DNA from: Rhodoferax ferrireducens | Lineage (GTDB): Bacteria; Pseudomonadota; Gammaproteobacteria; Burkholderiales; Burkholderiaceae_C | NCBI GenBank assembly: GCA_002083775.1 | Contig: MTEI01000009.1 | Span: 1-64,000, forward strand | Length of the DNA: 64,000 nucleotides | Direction: 5' to 3' | In this document: piece after piece, positions 18,360 through 28,276 of the stretch | Layout of the letters: each line of letters begins with the position of its first letter | Position numbering within the stretch: the first letter of the stretch is position 1 | Translations under genes and position numbers: made by a program | The notes under the pieces: model-generated | What the model was told of the DNA's origin: nothing | The model's input: only the letters and a program-made list of their open reading frames with translations | The model's database searches: none

Positions 18360-18994
18360 AAAGACCCCTTGGTCGAAGGTACCTGGCCCACTGAGCGCGG
18401 ATCAAGCTCCACGGCGGCGCGCAGTGCGCGGCCAAAAGCCTTGAAGATGGTCTCGGCCTGATGGTGCGCGTTGACGCCCTTGAGGTTGTCGATGTGCAGG
18501 GTGACAAAGGCGTGGTTGACAAAGCCCTGGAAAAATTCGTGCACCAGCTGGCTGTCAAAGTTGCCGATCATGCCGCTGGAAAACGTCACGTCCATCACCA
18601 GGCCGGGTCGGCCAGAAAAGTCGATGACCACGCGGCTCAGCGCCTCGTCCAGCGGTACATAGGCATGGCCGTAGCGGCGGATGCCTTTTTTGTCACCGAT
18701 GGCTTTGTGCACCGCCTGCCCGAGCGTGATGCCGACGTCTTCCACCGTGTGGTGGCCGTCGATATGCAGGTCGCCCTCGGCATCGATGTCCAGGTCAAGC
18801 AGGCCGTGGCGGGCAATCTGATCCAGCATGTGGTCAAAAAAACCGATGCCGGTGTGCAGGCGCGACTCGCCGGTGCCGTCCAGATTGACGCGCACCGACA
18901 CCTGCGTTTCGGCCGTGTTGCGGGCCAGTTCAGCGATGCGCGGCAGGGTGGTGGCCAACGATTCAGGGAGTTCGGTCAGCGGGTAGTTGGTCAT
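18356..18994 (-). CDS. hisB: Imidazoleglycerol-phosphate dehydratase
   Basis: 212 residues, monofunctional (no phosphatase domain, as usual outside Enterobacteria). Manganese-binding His/Glu motifs: [30 protein letters not shown], and the C-terminal [17 protein letters not shown]. It dehydrates IGP (step 6). Its stop lies at the edge of the repeat at 18304-18359; its start overlaps the hisC stop. Confidence 0.95.
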   Translation of the reverse strand: MTNYPLTELPESLATTLPRIAELARNTAETQVSVRVNLDGTGESRLHTGIGFFDHMLDQIARHGLLDLDIDAEGDLHIDGHHTVEDVGITLGQAVHKAIGDKKGIRRYGHAYVPLDEALSRVVIDFSGRPGLVMDVTFSSGMIGNFDSQLVHEFFQGFVNHAFVTLHIDNLKGVNAHHQAETIFKAFGRALRAAVELDPRSVGQVPSTKGSL

Positions 18995-20100
18995 AGTGAG
19001 GTTTCCAGGGCGGCCAGCATCTGGCGGTTTTCGGGCGCGGTGCCCACCGTCAGGCGCAGGCAGTTGTTCAAGAGTGAATGCATTTTAGAAACGTTCTTGA
19101 TCAGCACTCCGCGCGCTTTCATACCGTCAAAGGTTTTTTGTGCATCGGGCACGCGGATCAGCACCATGTTGGCTTCACTGGGGAACACCGTCACGCCGGG
19201 CAACTTGGCCAATGCTTCTAAAAGCACAGCGCGCTGGGCCACCACATCCTGGGCTTGAAGCCTGAAAACAGCTTCATGCTCCAGCGCCCACAAGGCCGCC
19301 TCGGCATTCAACACACTCACGTTGTACGGCGGGCGCGCCTTGTCCAGCTGGGCGATCAATGCTTGCGGGCCGATCAGATAACCCAGGCGCACCCCGGCCA
19401 GGCCGAACTTGCTGAGGGTGCGCAGCAGCAGCACATGCGGGTGCTGGGTGAGGCGCTCCAGGTAACTTCTGGCGGCGAAGGGCTGGTAGGCCTCATCAAT
19501 CACCACCAGGCCGCCTTGTGCACCCGCAGCCGCAATGACAGTCTCCATGGCGTCGTCAGCCCACAGGTTGGCGCTGGGGTTGTTCGGATAAGCGAGGTAA
19601 GTGATGGCCGGGCGGTGCTGGGCGATGGCTGCCAACATGGCGGGCACGTCCAGTTCAAAGTCTTGGGTGAGCGACACGCCCACATAGTCCAGCCCCTGCA
19701 GCTGTGCGCTCATGGCGTACATGACAAAACCCGGCTCGGGTGCCAGCACCACCGCTTTTGGTTGGCCGCTGGTAGTTGAGGGCACCACAGCGCAGGCGAG
19801 TGCCAGCAGGCTGATGAGTTCGTCCGAGCCGTTGCCCAGCATGAGTGCGCAACCGTCAGGCAGCGTCACGTAATGCGCCAAGGCATCGATCAGATCGTTG
19901 ATGCGCGGACCCGGGTAGCGGTTCAGCGCGACAGCACCCAGCCGCTGGCCGAGTTCGGCCTGCAATTCAAGGGACAACCTGTGCGGGTTCTCCATGGCGT
20001 CGAGCTTGACCAAGCCGGCGGCGTTTTGCACCACATAGGCGTGCATGGCCCGCACGTCAGGGCGGATGCGGGAAAGAAACGGGTTGTCGGATGTGGGCAT
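18991..20100 (-). CDS. hisC: Histidinol-phosphate aminotransferase
   Basis: 369 residues from the ATG at 20100. PLP-dependent class I/II aminotransferase: the Schiff-base Lys is in [23 protein letters not shown] binds cofactor phosphate/substrate, and [10 protein letters not shown] carries the conserved Asp. Step 7 of histidine synthesis. The 115-base gap to hoxW contains two short hairpins (CTTTAC/GTAAAG at 20161; GCTCTGC/GCAGAGC near 20193) without T-runs. Confidence 0.94.
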   Translation of the reverse strand: MPTSDNPFLSRIRPDVRAMHAYVVQNAAGLVKLDAMENPHRLSLELQAELGQRLGAVALNRYPGPRINDLIDALAHYVTLPDGCALMLGNGSDELISLLALACAVVPSTTSGQPKAVVLAPEPGFVMYAMSAQLQGLDYVGVSLTQDFELDVPAMLAAIAQHRPAITYLAYPNNPSANLWADDAMETVIAAAGAQGGLVVIDEAYQPFAARSYLERLTQHPHVLLLRTLSKFGLAGVRLGYLIGPQALIAQLDKARPPYNVSVLNAEAALWALEHEAVFRLQAQDVVAQRAVLLEALAKLPGVTVFPSEANMVLIRVPDAQKTFDGMKARGVLIKNVSKMHSLLNNCLRLTVGTAPENRQMLAALETSL

Positions 20101-20215
20101 CGCTGTGAAAACGTCTGAATAAAGCAGTGAAAGTGCAGAAAATAGGAGCAAACGGAAAGTCTTTACTCAGTGTAAAGGCCAGCAGCGCACCAGCTCTGCA
20201 GAAACCCCGCAGAGC

Positions 20216-20719
20216 CTACGGAAACAGCCCAACATCAGGCGTTTTTGCCAGGGTTATCACCAGCGGACCGCTCTCAATGGCCGCCAGCGCCCAGCACAGT
20301 GCGGCTTCCAGATGGGCCAACGCGACCTGACCCGGTGGCTCGCCGAGTTCAAAGGCCTCACCCCGAATCGCCAGTTGGGTGCAAGGTGGCGGTGATTCGC
20401 CTTGCAGGTTCTGGTAGATGTGAAGCAACGCCTGGGGCGACAGGCTGTGGGTGGTGAAGCTCTCGTCCCGCGCGGCTTGCAGTTCAGTCACCTCAAAAGG
20501 GGGTTGGCAGCTCAGACTGGCATCCACAAACAACACCTGCTGGCGGCCGACCATGTCCAGCGCATGTTCGATTTGCAATTGGTAGTCGTCCAGAAACTCG
20601 GTCTGTGCCAGCACATCGGTTAGCAGGCGCTGGCGCAACTGCTGCACAAACAGCGGCCCCAGCGCATCGTCGCCGCGGCTTTCGTTGCCCCAGGCCAGGA
20701 TCAGCAGCGGCGCCGTCAT
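20216..20719 (-). CDS. hoxW: Hydrogenase maturation endopeptidase for HoxH
   Basis: 167 residues from the ATG at 20719. The peptidase motif LILAWGNESRGDDALGP at the N-terminus and VLFVDASLS are those of HybD/HoxW proteases, which remove the C-terminal peptide of the large subunit after nickel insertion. HoxH here has the expected cleavage site [10 protein letters not shown]. It follows hoxH by about 97 bases, which contain a palindromic repeat copy. Confidence 0.9.
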   Translation of the reverse strand: MTAPLLILAWGNESRGDDALGPLFVQQLRQRLLTDVLAQTEFLDDYQLQIEHALDMVGRQQVLFVDASLSCQPPFEVTELQAARDESFTTHSLSPQALLHIYQNLQGESPPPCTQLAIRGEAFELGEPPGQVALAHLEAALCWALAAIESGPLVITLAKTPDVGLFP

Positions 20720-20752
20720 CGTGAACACATCAACTTGATGCTTACCAAATAC

Positions 20753-20806
20753 ATAGCTGGCAACCCTTTACCCATAAGGGCTGGAGGCCAATTTGGCTTA
20801 TAAGAC
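20753..20806 (+). repeat. Palindromic repeat copy 3, between hoxH and hoxW
   Basis: TAGCTGGC, ACCCTT ... AAGGGCT hairpin, then GGAGGCCAATTTGGCTTATAAGACC. It matches the family over its full length, including the AT-rich tail. It occupies about half of the hoxH-hoxW gap. Confidence 0.9.
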
Positions 20807-20815
20807 CGCAAACAC

Positions 20816-22303
20816 TCACCCCCGCGTGACTTCGCCCGTGGCGGCTTTGCGCACTTGATCCATCTGCGTGCCATCTGCCGCCAGCAGCGTCACCTGCAGC
20901 GGCATCTGGCCCAACGCGTGGGTGGCACACGACAGGCAGGGGTCGTAGGCGCGGATGGCGACCTCGATGTGGTTGAGCAGGCCTTCGGTGAGTTCCTGGC
21001 CGTCCAGATACTCGCGTGCCACCGAGCGCACGGCTTCGTTCATGGCCTGGTTGTTGTGGGTGGTGGAGACGATCAGGTTGCAGCGCGTCACCAGGTCGTC
21101 GTCACCCACGTCATAGTCGTGGATGAGGGTGCCGCGCGGGGCCTCGATGATGCCGACGCCACTGCGTTGCCGCACCCCGCTGGTGAGCAGGTCGCCACTG
21201 AGCAACGCCGGGTCGTTAAGCAGCTCGCCAATCACTTCCACACAGTGCAGCAGCTCGATCAACCGCGCCCAGTGGTAGGCCAGCGAGGCCTGCACCAGCT
21301 CACCCTGGCCCCAGTCCACAAAGGCCTGGCGCTCGATTTCGGCGTGTTCGCTGGGGATGAAGTCGCAGTTCTGCACCCGCGCCAGCGGCCCCACGCGGTA
21401 CCAGCCACGCTCTTTGCCCAGGCTTTTGAGGTGCGGAAACTTCATGTAGCTCCAGGGGCGCACCTCTTCCTCGATCAGTTCCAGGTAACGCTGGTCGGCC
21501 ACGCCGTCAAACAGCACCTGGCCCTGGGCGTCGCGCACCCGCAGCACGCCGTCATAAAAATCGAGCGCGCCGTCGGGGCGCACCAGAGACATCAGGTTCG
21601 ACGGAAAGTTGCCAAAGCTGTTGTAAAGCGCCGGGTTTTGCGCGTGTAACTGCTTGACGATGGTCACCGCCTCTTGCGCCCACTGCAACATCTGCGGCAG
21701 GTCACGCAGCAGGCTGTCGCGCTCCTCACGCGTCACCAGTTTGTTGATGCCGCCTGGCACCGCGCCAGTGCCATGCACGCGTTTGCCAGCGGTGATGCGG
21801 ATCACCTCCTGGCCAAATTTACGCAGCAGGATGCCTTTTTTGGCGATCTCAGGGTGCGCCTGCGCCACGCCGACGATGTTGCGCTGCGCCACCTCGGAGT
21901 CAAAACCGAACAACAAATCAGGCGACGACAGGTGAAAAAAATGCAGCGCGTGGGACTGCAGCATCTGCCCGTAATGCATCAGGCGGCGCACCGCGTTGGC
22001 GCTGGCGCTCACCGGCGTGGCACCCAGCACCCGGTCCAGCGCCTTGGCGGCCGCCAGGTGGTGCGACACCGGGCAGATGCCGCACAGGCGCTGCACCATC
22101 ACCGGCACCTCCCAGTACGGGCGGCCTTCGATGAACTTCTCAAAACCACGAAACTCGACGATGTGCAGCCGCGCCTGCTGGATGTGGTTGTGCTCGTCGA
22201 GCAGCAGCGTCACCTTGCCATGGCCTTCCACCCGCGACACCGGATCAATCGCCACCCGACGCAGGCCCTGCGGGTTGGCGGCGGTTTCAAGGGCAAAAGT
22301 CAT
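20816..22303 (-). CDS. hoxH: NAD-reducing [NiFe] hydrogenase, large (nickel) subunit
   Basis: 495 residues, typical of HoxH. The N-terminal nickel-ligand motif is [11 protein letters not shown]; the C-terminal one is DPCLSCATH. The 33 residues after that His form the removable C-terminal peptide, so processing by HoxW is expected. [12 protein letters not shown] is the conserved start region. It carries the NiFe active site that splits or forms H2 in the cytoplasm. It lies 9 bases downstream of hoxY in hoxFUYHW. Confidence 0.96.
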   Translation of the reverse strand: MTFALETAANPQGLRRVAIDPVSRVEGHGKVTLLLDEHNHIQQARLHIVEFRGFEKFIEGRPYWEVPVMVQRLCGICPVSHHLAAAKALDRVLGATPVSASANAVRRLMHYGQMLQSHALHFFHLSSPDLLFGFDSEVAQRNIVGVAQAHPEIAKKGILLRKFGQEVIRITAGKRVHGTGAVPGGINKLVTREERDSLLRDLPQMLQWAQEAVTIVKQLHAQNPALYNSFGNFPSNLMSLVRPDGALDFYDGVLRVRDAQGQVLFDGVADQRYLELIEEEVRPWSYMKFPHLKSLGKERGWYRVGPLARVQNCDFIPSEHAEIERQAFVDWGQGELVQASLAYHWARLIELLHCVEVIGELLNDPALLSGDLLTSGVRQRSGVGIIEAPRGTLIHDYDVGDDDLVTRCNLIVSTTHNNQAMNEAVRSVAREYLDGQELTEGLLNHIEVAIRAYDPCLSCATHALGQMPLQVTLLAADGTQMDQVRKAATGEVTRG

Positions 22304-22312
22304 GTTGCGTCC

Positions 22313-22891
22313 TCAGTCGTAATGCATCAATTTGTGCCCTAGCTGGGGCGTGACGCCGGTCAGCAGATCGTTCAAAAACGACCAGATGGCGTCGGCGCTG
22401 GGCGGGCAGCCGGGCAGGAAGTAGTCCACATGCACCACCTCGTGGATCGGGTGCACCTGGTTCAGCGGCAGCGGCAGCTCAGGGTCGTTGGGCACCTGGC
22501 TGCCGGCCAGCGTGCCGGTGTGGGCGCAATACACATCGCGCAGCAGCTGACCCACGTCGCGCTGGTTGCGCTGCGCCGGCAAGCCGCCGTTGATGGCGCA
22601 GGCACCGATGGCGATCAACGTTTTGCAGTTGGCGCGGAACTCGCGCAACACGTGCACGTTTTCAGCATTGCACAGGCCACCTTCGATCAGGCCGATATCA
22701 CAACGGCCAATGGTTTTGATGTCGGTGAGTGGTGAGCGGTCAAATTCGACCAACTCCAGCAGGGTAAGCAGCCGCTCGTCGATGTCCAGAAACGACATGT
22801 GGCAGCCAAAACAGCCCGCCAGCGATACCGTGGCCAATTTGAGCTTGCGCGGCTTGAGGGGCACCGGCGCATAGACAGGGGGTGGAGTCAT
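22313..22891 (-). CDS. hoxY: NAD-reducing [NiFe] hydrogenase, small subunit
   Basis: 192 residues, the short small-subunit type with no signal peptide (cytoplasmic). Cys ligands for the proximal [4Fe-4S] cluster: [20 protein letters not shown] and [13 protein letters not shown]. It relays electrons from HoxH to the HoxFU diaphorase. Its start overlaps the hoxU stop by 4 bases. Confidence 0.95.
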   Translation of the reverse strand: MTPPPVYAPVPLKPRKLKLATVSLAGCFGCHMSFLDIDERLLTLLELVEFDRSPLTDIKTIGRCDIGLIEGGLCNAENVHVLREFRANCKTLIAIGACAINGGLPAQRNQRDVGQLLRDVYCAHTGTLAGSQVPNDPELPLPLNQVHPIHEVVHVDYFLPGCPPSADAIWSFLNDLLTGVTPQLGHKLMHYD

Positions 22892-23616
22892 GACACGCCC
22901 TCCTCGCTCTCGGACACCGGTTTCAGGTCAAAACGCCGCTGGCCAATGGGCACGGCAAAGCCCTGACGTTTGGGCAGCAGCGCACCCACCGGGCAGATGT
23001 GGGCGGCGTGATCGGTCAGGGCGATGTCACTGTCACCCAACAGGCCGCTCGGGCTGTTCACCACCAGATGCACCCCCACACCATGGCCGCCCATGGCAAA
23101 GACGTTCTTGCCATCGATCTCGCGGCTGGCGCGCACACACAGCTCACACAAGATGCAGCGGTTCAGGTCCAGCAGCAAGTCGGGGTGGCTGGCGTCCACC
23201 TTGCGGTTGGGGTAGAACTCCTCAAAGTGCGGCCCGGTCATGTCCGCCTCATAGGCGGTAGCCTGCAGGCGGCAGTTGCCGCTTTTTTCACATGATGGGC
23301 AGAAGTGATTGCCCTCCACAAACAACATCTGCAGCAGCGTGCGGCGCTGGGTGTTGAGCTCTTCGGTGTTGCTCTCCACATGCTGCCCGGCGCTGGCCAG
23401 CACGGTGCAGGCCGCACCCATGCGGCCATTCACCTTGACGGTGCACAGACGGCAGGAACCGTGCGCGTGCAGGCCTTCGTGCCAGCATAGGTGCGGGATG
23501 TAGCCACCGGCGCGGGTGGCGGCTTGCAAAATGGTGTCGCCAGGGCCAAATTCGATCTCCTGGCCGTCCAGCGTGAAGGTGCCCGGGCTCAGGGCGTCAA
23601 TGCGTTTGTTGCTCAT
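22888..23616 (-). CDS. hoxU: NAD-reducing hydrogenase, diaphorase subunit HoxU
   Basis: 242 residues. Similar to the N-terminal part of NuoG: plant-type [2Fe-2S] site (PHLCWHEGLHAHGSCRLCTV), then the Cys-rich HFCPSCEKSGNCRLQ, then ferredoxin-like CILCELCVRASRE with C-terminal CPVGALLP. It links HoxF to HoxY electronically. Overlaps hoxF by 4 bases and hoxY by 4. Confidence 0.95.
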   Translation of the reverse strand: MSNKRIDALSPGTFTLDGQEIEFGPGDTILQAATRAGGYIPHLCWHEGLHAHGSCRLCTVKVNGRMGAACTVLASAGQHVESNTEELNTQRRTLLQMLFVEGNHFCPSCEKSGNCRLQATAYEADMTGPHFEEFYPNRKVDASHPDLLLDLNRCILCELCVRASREIDGKNVFAMGGHGVGVHLVVNSPSGLLGDSDIALTDHAAHICPVGALLPKRQGFAVPIGQRRFDLKPVSESEEGVS

Positions 23617-25424
23617 GGCAGGGTTTCCAGGTGCGCGCCTGCGTCGTCGCGGGCAGTGGCCAAGCGCGCTTGCGATAGCTCGGCGTCCAGATCAAAGCCG
23701 GGCACAAAGTGCAGCGATTTCAGGTGTTTTTCATAGGCCGGGCGGAACTTGGCGATGGTGTCGCGCAGCGGGTTGCAGGCGGCTGCACCCAGGCCGCAGT
23801 GGGTGGCGCCGTGCATGAGTTTGTCCAGCTCGTACAGCTCGGTGATGTCCTGGCTGGAGCCGTGGCCGCGCTGCAATTTGTCCAGTCTGCGCACCACCAG
23901 CTCGGTGCCGACCCGGCAGGGGGTGCAAAAACCGCAGCTCTCATGGGCGAAAAAGTGCGCAAAGTTGCGCGCCACCTCAAACAGGTCGCGCGAGCGGTCA
24001 AACACCATGAACGCCCCTGCGGTCGGCACGTCTTCAAAGCCGATGCGCCGCCCGAACTCAGACGCCGACAGGCACACGCCAGAGGGCCCGCCCACCTGCA
24101 CCGCCTGGGTGTCGCGTGCGCCACAGTCTTCCAGGATGCGGCCTATACGCGTGCCAAACGGGTATTCATAAATGCCCGGGCGCTCACAATCGCCCGACAC
24201 CGAGTGGATCTTGGTGCCGGTGGACTGCGCCGTGCCAATGCCCGCCCACCAGGCGCCGCCGTTGATGGCGATGTGGGTGACCGCGCAAAACGTCTCCACG
24301 TTGTTGACGGTGGTGGGCTGGCCCAGGTAACCCCGCTCCACCGGAAACGGCGGGCGAATGCGCGGTGTGCCGCGTTTGCCTTCCATCGACTCGATCAACG
24401 CCGACTCTTCACCACACACATAAGCCCCGGCACCCAGGTGAATGGCGATGTCAAAGTCAAAACCAGTCTTGCCCAAAATCGCCTTGCCCAGCAGGTTCTG
24501 CTGCCGCCTGCGCGCCAAAACGGCGTTGAGGTGGCCCAGCAGGTAGGTGTATTCACCGCGCAGGTAGATGAAGCCCTGGCGCGCCCCCACCACCAGCGCG
24601 CCAATGGTCATGCCCTCGATCACCGCGTCGGCGTAGCCCGAGAGCAGCACCCGGTCTTTAAAGGTGCCGGGCTCACCTTCGTCCGCGTTGCACACCACGT
24701 AATGCGCTTGGCCGGGGGCGTTGCGGCACAGCTGCCATTTGGTGCCGGTGGCGTAACCGGCACCACCCCGGCCGCGCAGCTTGGCGCGTTTGATCTCGTC
24801 GAGCACACCCAACGGCCCGCGCGCGATGGCGGCAGCCAGCGCCTGCCCGGGTGCGGGCTGGGGCCCCAGTTTGATGTCGGCCAGGCGGATCTGCTCCTCC
24901 ACCCGCGACCAGTCTGAGGGCCACTGCCCGGGCGGCACCTGGTGCTCGATGAGGGTGGCCAAGTGCTGGATGCGTTGCGGCGTCAGGCGCGTGACTACGT
25001 GTTGGTGGTTCACCAGCAGGGCTGGCCCCTGGTCACACAGGCCGGTGCATGAGGTGGTGGTGATGCTGACCCGGCCATCTGCGCGCACCTGGCCGGGAGC
25101 CACTTTGAGCAAATGACAGAGATGGCGCAACATTTCTTCACTGCCGAGCATGCGGTCGGTGATGTTGTCGCTGAACAGAATGCGATAGGTGCCCACCGGC
25201 TGCATGTGAAAAAACCGGTAGAACCCGGCCACGCCTTCCACATGCGCCAGCGTCAGACTTAGCCGTTGCGCAATCTGGCCAAGCACCGGGCGCGGCAGCC
25301 AGCCGTGTTGGGCCTGCACTTCGCGCAGGATCTGCACCAAGGCATGCGGCTCAGCCTTGTGGCGGGTCAACACCGCATCAAGGTCCGTGGCGGAAAACGC
25401 AGGATCAGGTTGTGGCGTGTTCAT
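23613..25424 (-). CDS. hoxF: NAD-reducing hydrogenase, diaphorase subunit HoxF (NuoE-NuoF fusion)
   Basis: 603 residues from the ATG at 25424, matching the ~600 of soluble NAD hydrogenases. Residues ~10-150 form a NuoE-like domain in which only the second cysteine pair is kept (SCTGLCDQG); the first pair is missing, so a normal [2Fe-2S] cluster there is doubtful, as in some known HoxF. The NuoF-like part has the FMN/NAD region (LRGRGGAGYATGTKW, NADEGEPGTFKDR) and the [4Fe-4S] ligands SCGFCTPCRVG and HCGLGAAAC. First of hoxFUYHW, about 200 bases after hisD. No HoxE or HoxI gene is present and no hyp maturation genes are in the window. Confidence 0.95.
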   Translation of the reverse strand: MNTPQPDPAFSATDLDAVLTRHKAEPHALVQILREVQAQHGWLPRPVLGQIAQRLSLTLAHVEGVAGFYRFFHMQPVGTYRILFSDNITDRMLGSEEMLRHLCHLLKVAPGQVRADGRVSITTTSCTGLCDQGPALLVNHQHVVTRLTPQRIQHLATLIEHQVPPGQWPSDWSRVEEQIRLADIKLGPQPAPGQALAAAIARGPLGVLDEIKRAKLRGRGGAGYATGTKWQLCRNAPGQAHYVVCNADEGEPGTFKDRVLLSGYADAVIEGMTIGALVVGARQGFIYLRGEYTYLLGHLNAVLARRRQQNLLGKAILGKTGFDFDIAIHLGAGAYVCGEESALIESMEGKRGTPRIRPPFPVERGYLGQPTTVNNVETFCAVTHIAINGGAWWAGIGTAQSTGTKIHSVSGDCERPGIYEYPFGTRIGRILEDCGARDTQAVQVGGPSGVCLSASEFGRRIGFEDVPTAGAFMVFDRSRDLFEVARNFAHFFAHESCGFCTPCRVGTELVVRRLDKLQRGHGSSQDITELYELDKLMHGATHCGLGAAACNPLRDTIAKFRPAYEKHLKSLHFVPGFDLDAELSQARLATARDDAGAHLETLP

Positions 25425-25544
25425 GGCGAGCAACTGTTTGAGCTGGTTAACTGTGACCTGATGAAAACCCTGCCACCAGACTAGCGTGCCGGGCAGGTGC
25501 ACAGGTGTACCACGTCCGAGGTTGGCTCGTCAACCCGCCTATCG

Positions 25545-25612
25545 AATCAAAAACGCTTTTAGCCCTTTATTTATAAGCGTTTGTTGATATGTATTCAATA
25601 GCGTTGCGGGGG
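25545..25612 (-). repeat. Degenerate palindromic repeat copy 4, between hisD and hoxF
   Basis: On the minus strand: GCTATTGAATACATATCAACAAACGCTTATAAATAAAGGGCTAAAAGCG, in pieces, recalls the family order (GCTAT, hairpin, AAGGGCTAaAaGC), but with insertions. A separate pairing AAACGCTT / AAGCGTTT is also possible. It is the only copy in the gap where the hydrogenase block meets hisD. Confidence 0.5.
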
Positions 25613-25623
25613 CGAGATAGCGG

Positions 25624-26940
25624 CTACTTGAGCCGCATCTCCGCGGCGCGCGCGTGGGCTTGCAGGCCCTCACCGTGCGCCAGTACCGAGGCAATCTGCC
25701 CCAGCGTCTGCGCGCCAGCTTCACTGACCTCGATCAGGCTGCTGCGTTTTTGAAAGTCGTACACGCCCAGCGGCGATGAAAAACGCGCCGTGCCGCTGGT
25801 GGGCAACACGTGGTTGGGGCCAGCGCAGTAGTCGCCCAGGCTTTCGCTGGTGTAGGCCCCCAGAAAAATGGCGCCAGCGTGTTTGAGCAACGGCTCCCAG
25901 CGGTGCGGATCGCGGCTGCTGACCTCCAGGTGTTCGGGCGCAATGCGATTGGAAATCTCACACGCCTCTTCCATGCTGCGGGTCAGAATCAGCGCGCCAC
26001 GGTCATTGAGCGACTTGGCGATGATGGCGTGCCTTGGCATCTCAGGCAGCAGCTTGTGGATGCTGGCCTGCACCTGATCGATGTACGCAGCATCCGGGCA
26101 CAACAAGATGCTCTGCGCCAGTTCGTCGTGTTCGGCCTGGCTGAACAGGTCCATCGCCACCCAGTCTGGCGGGGTGCTGCCATCGGCCAGCACCAGGATT
26201 TCACTCGGGCCAGCAATCATGTCGATACCGACCACGCCAAATACACGCTTTTTGGCGCTAGCCACGTAGGCGTTGCCCGGGCCGGTGATCTTGTCGACCT
26301 TGGGCACCGTGGCCGTGCCATATGCCAGTGCCGCCACCGCTTGCGCGCCGCCGATGGTGAAGGCGCGGGCGACACCAGCCACATAAGCCGCCGCCAGCAC
26401 CAGCGCGTTTTTCTCGCCTTTGGGCGTCGGCACCACCATGATGATTTCGCCGACACCGGCCACGTGCGCAGGGATGGCATTCATCAGCACACTGCTCGGG
26501 TACGCCGCCTTGCCACCCGGCACGTAAATACCGACGCGGTCGAGCGGGGTGACCTTCTGGCCAAGCAGAGTGCCGTCTTCGTCGCGGTAGCTCCAGCTCT
26601 CGCCACTGGCCTTTTTCTGCGCCTCGTGGTAGCTGCGCACGCGTTTGGCGGCTTGCTCCAGCGCGTTGCGTTGCACGTCGGGCAAGGCATCGAACGCAGC
26701 CTTGAGTTCAGCCTGAGTCAGCTCCAGTTCGGCCATGGTGCTAACCTGCAGGCCGTCAAAACGCGCGGTGTAGTCCAGCACGGCGGCATCACCGCGTGAT
26801 TGAACGTCGGCCAGGATGTCAGCGACACGCTGCTCAATGCCGGCATCGGTTTCAGCGGACCAATGCAGGCGCGCTTTGAAATCAGCCTCAAAAGCGCTGT
26901 CAGCCGTTGATAGGATTGCGGGAGAAGCTATTAAATTCAT
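25624..26940 (-). CDS. hisD: Histidinol dehydrogenase
   Basis: 438 residues, full length. It oxidises histidinol to histidine in two NAD-dependent steps. Zinc-site motifs: [14 protein letters not shown], and the C-terminal [16 protein letters not shown]-binding [12 protein letters not shown] and [10 protein letters not shown] are present. It is flanked by the PIN-domain pair upstream (23 bases) and the hydrogenase block downstream. Confidence 0.96.
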   Translation of the reverse strand: MNLIASPAILSTADSAFEADFKARLHWSAETDAGIEQRVADILADVQSRGDAAVLDYTARFDGLQVSTMAELELTQAELKAAFDALPDVQRNALEQAAKRVRSYHEAQKKASGESWSYRDEDGTLLGQKVTPLDRVGIYVPGGKAAYPSSVLMNAIPAHVAGVGEIIMVVPTPKGEKNALVLAAAYVAGVARAFTIGGAQAVAALAYGTATVPKVDKITGPGNAYVASAKKRVFGVVGIDMIAGPSEILVLADGSTPPDWVAMDLFSQAEHDELAQSILLCPDAAYIDQVQASIHKLLPEMPRHAIIAKSLNDRGALILTRSMEEACEISNRIAPEHLEVSSRDPHRWEPLLKHAGAIFLGAYTSESLGDYCAGPNHVLPTSGTARFSSPLGVYDFQKRSSLIEVSEAGAQTLGQIASVLAHGEGLQAHARAAEMRLK

Positions 26941-26963
26941 TGTGACTCAACAACAAAACGATG

Positions 26964-27176
26964 TCAGGCTGGGTCGGGCCGCTGTGCCTTGATCGCAGCG
27001 ACGATACTTTTGACGGTTTCACCCTTGAACAGGGGCTCACGCTCGACTGTGTAGTCGCCGCTACCCACCTGAAACTGGTTCAGAAACCGCATGGCATCCG
27101 TCACGCCCAGCTCCTGGATCAGGACATGCCTGGCGCGTTGCGAAATTTCAGCCAAAGGATGAATCACTGCATTCAT
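26964..27176 (-). CDS. Small partner protein of the PIN-domain gene (possible antitoxin)
   Basis: 70 residues. The central GVTDAMRFLNQFQVGSGDYT and the following VEREPLFKGETVKSI segment match, from memory, a widespread family of short proteins encoded next to PIN-domain ORFs with the YLDNCCL start. The start overlaps the stop of the PIN gene as ATGA. An antitoxin role is inferred from genomic pairing; no DNA-binding motif is obvious. It ends 23 bases before hisD. Confidence 0.7.
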   Translation of the reverse strand: MNAVIHPLAEISQRARHVLIQELGVTDAMRFLNQFQVGSGDYTVEREPLFKGETVKSIVAAIKAQRPDPA

Positions 27177-27613
27177 TGCGACACCTCCACAACAAGATTC
27201 AATAATGTGATCACATGGCAGTCCAAACCTGCCATGGCACTGGCTTTGCGAAACAACTTGTCGTCGCAGGTACAGAAATAGTCGACTCTGGCCAGTGACG
27301 CACAGGCCAGATGCAAGGCATCCACAGCACCCAGCCCTTGTTCTTCCAAAGACAAGGCCAGTGTTTCAACCGCCGGCGTCACCCCCAAAAACTCATTCGC
27401 CAAGGAGAGCATGGACAACGACTCTGCCCGCCTGGCTTCATCGGGTATCCGGCCAGCTTCATACAGTAAAAACTCGGAATTGCAGAGCGTGACATCTTTA
27501 GCCTGGACTGCTGCAAGTACCGCGAAAACCGCCTCTGTTTCAACCCGGATTCGCGGCTGGGTCTGTTTGTCCAGAGGACGCTGCAAGCAGCAATTGTCAA
27601 GATAGATGCGCAT
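27173..27613 (-). CDS. PIN-domain protein (VapC-like putative RNase toxin)
   Basis: 146 residues. PIN acidic residues are seen in MRIYLDNCCLQRP (Asp6), SEFLLYEAGRI (Glu), GAVDALHLACAS (Asp) and FCTCDDKLFRKA (Asp). VapC-type PIN proteins cut tRNA or rRNA and are neutralised by a partner. Here the toxin-like gene comes first and the small partner second, the reverse of the common vapBC order. It begins 24 bases after hisG and is codirectional with the his genes. Confidence 0.82.
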   Translation of the reverse strand: MRIYLDNCCLQRPLDKQTQPRIRVETEAVFAVLAAVQAKDVTLCNSEFLLYEAGRIPDEARRAESLSMLSLANEFLGVTPAVETLALSLEEQGLGAVDALHLACASLARVDYFCTCDDKLFRKASAMAGLDCHVITLLNLVVEVSQ

Positions 27614-27637
27614 AGTCCATTTTACGGAGTGGCCACA

Positions 27638-28276
27638 TTATTTCGAGATCGCCGACTCAAACGCATCAATGATGTGCCGCATCGGCGCCTGTTTGAGCTT
27701 GAGCGCGGCCTGGTTGACGACCAGGCGCGAGCTGATGTCCATGATGTGTTCGACTTCGACCAGGTGGTTCGCCTTGAGGGTGTTGCCGGTGGACACCAGA
27801 TCGACGATGGCATCCGCCATGCCGACCAGCGGGGCGAGTTCCATGCTGCCGTAGAGCTTGATCAGGTCCACGTGCACGCCTTTGCTGGCAAAAAAATCGC
27901 GGGCAATGGCCACGTATTTGGTCGCCACCGTCAGACGCGAGCCTTTTTTGACGGCGCTTTGGTAGTCAAAGTCCGAGCGCACCGCCACGCTAATGCGGCA
28001 CTTGGCGATCTGTAAATCCAGCGGCTGGTACAAGCCCTGGCTGCCATGTTCCAACAGCGTGTCTTTACCGGTGATGCCCATGTCGGCTCCGCCGTACTGC
28101 ACATAGGTGGGCACGTCGGTGGCGCGCACCACCAGCACCCGCACGTCGGACTGGTTGGTGGTGAGAATCAGCTTGCGCGAGGTGTCAGGGTCTTCCAGCA
28201 CCTCGATGCCAGCGGCTTTGAGGAGGGGCAAGGTTTCTTCAAAGATACGGCCCTTGGACAGTGCAATAGTGATCAT
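27638..28276 (-). CDS. hisG: ATP phosphoribosyltransferase, short catalytic form
   Basis: 212 residues: the short form (HisG-S), which lacks the C-terminal regulatory domain and needs HisZ, encoded elsewhere. Motifs [30 protein letters not shown] and the PRPP loop [12 protein letters not shown] are present. First committed step of histidine synthesis. The start codon directly follows a palindromic repeat copy whose AGAGGCC segment provides GAGG five bases before the ATG. Confidence 0.95.
   Translation of the reverse strand: MITIALSKGRIFEETLPLLKAAGIEVLEDPDTSRKLILTTNQSDVRVLVVRATDVPTYVQYGGADMGITGKDTLLEHGSQGLYQPLDLQIAKCRISVAVRSDFDYQSAVKKGSRLTVATKYVAIARDFFASKGVHVDLIKLYGSMELAPLVGMADAIVDLVSTGNTLKANHLVEVEHIMDISSRLVVNQAALKLKQAPMRHIIDAFESAISK

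Noticed and set aside
22430..22735. Plus-strand frame opposite hoxY
   Set aside because: No motif; hoxY is clear on the minus strand.
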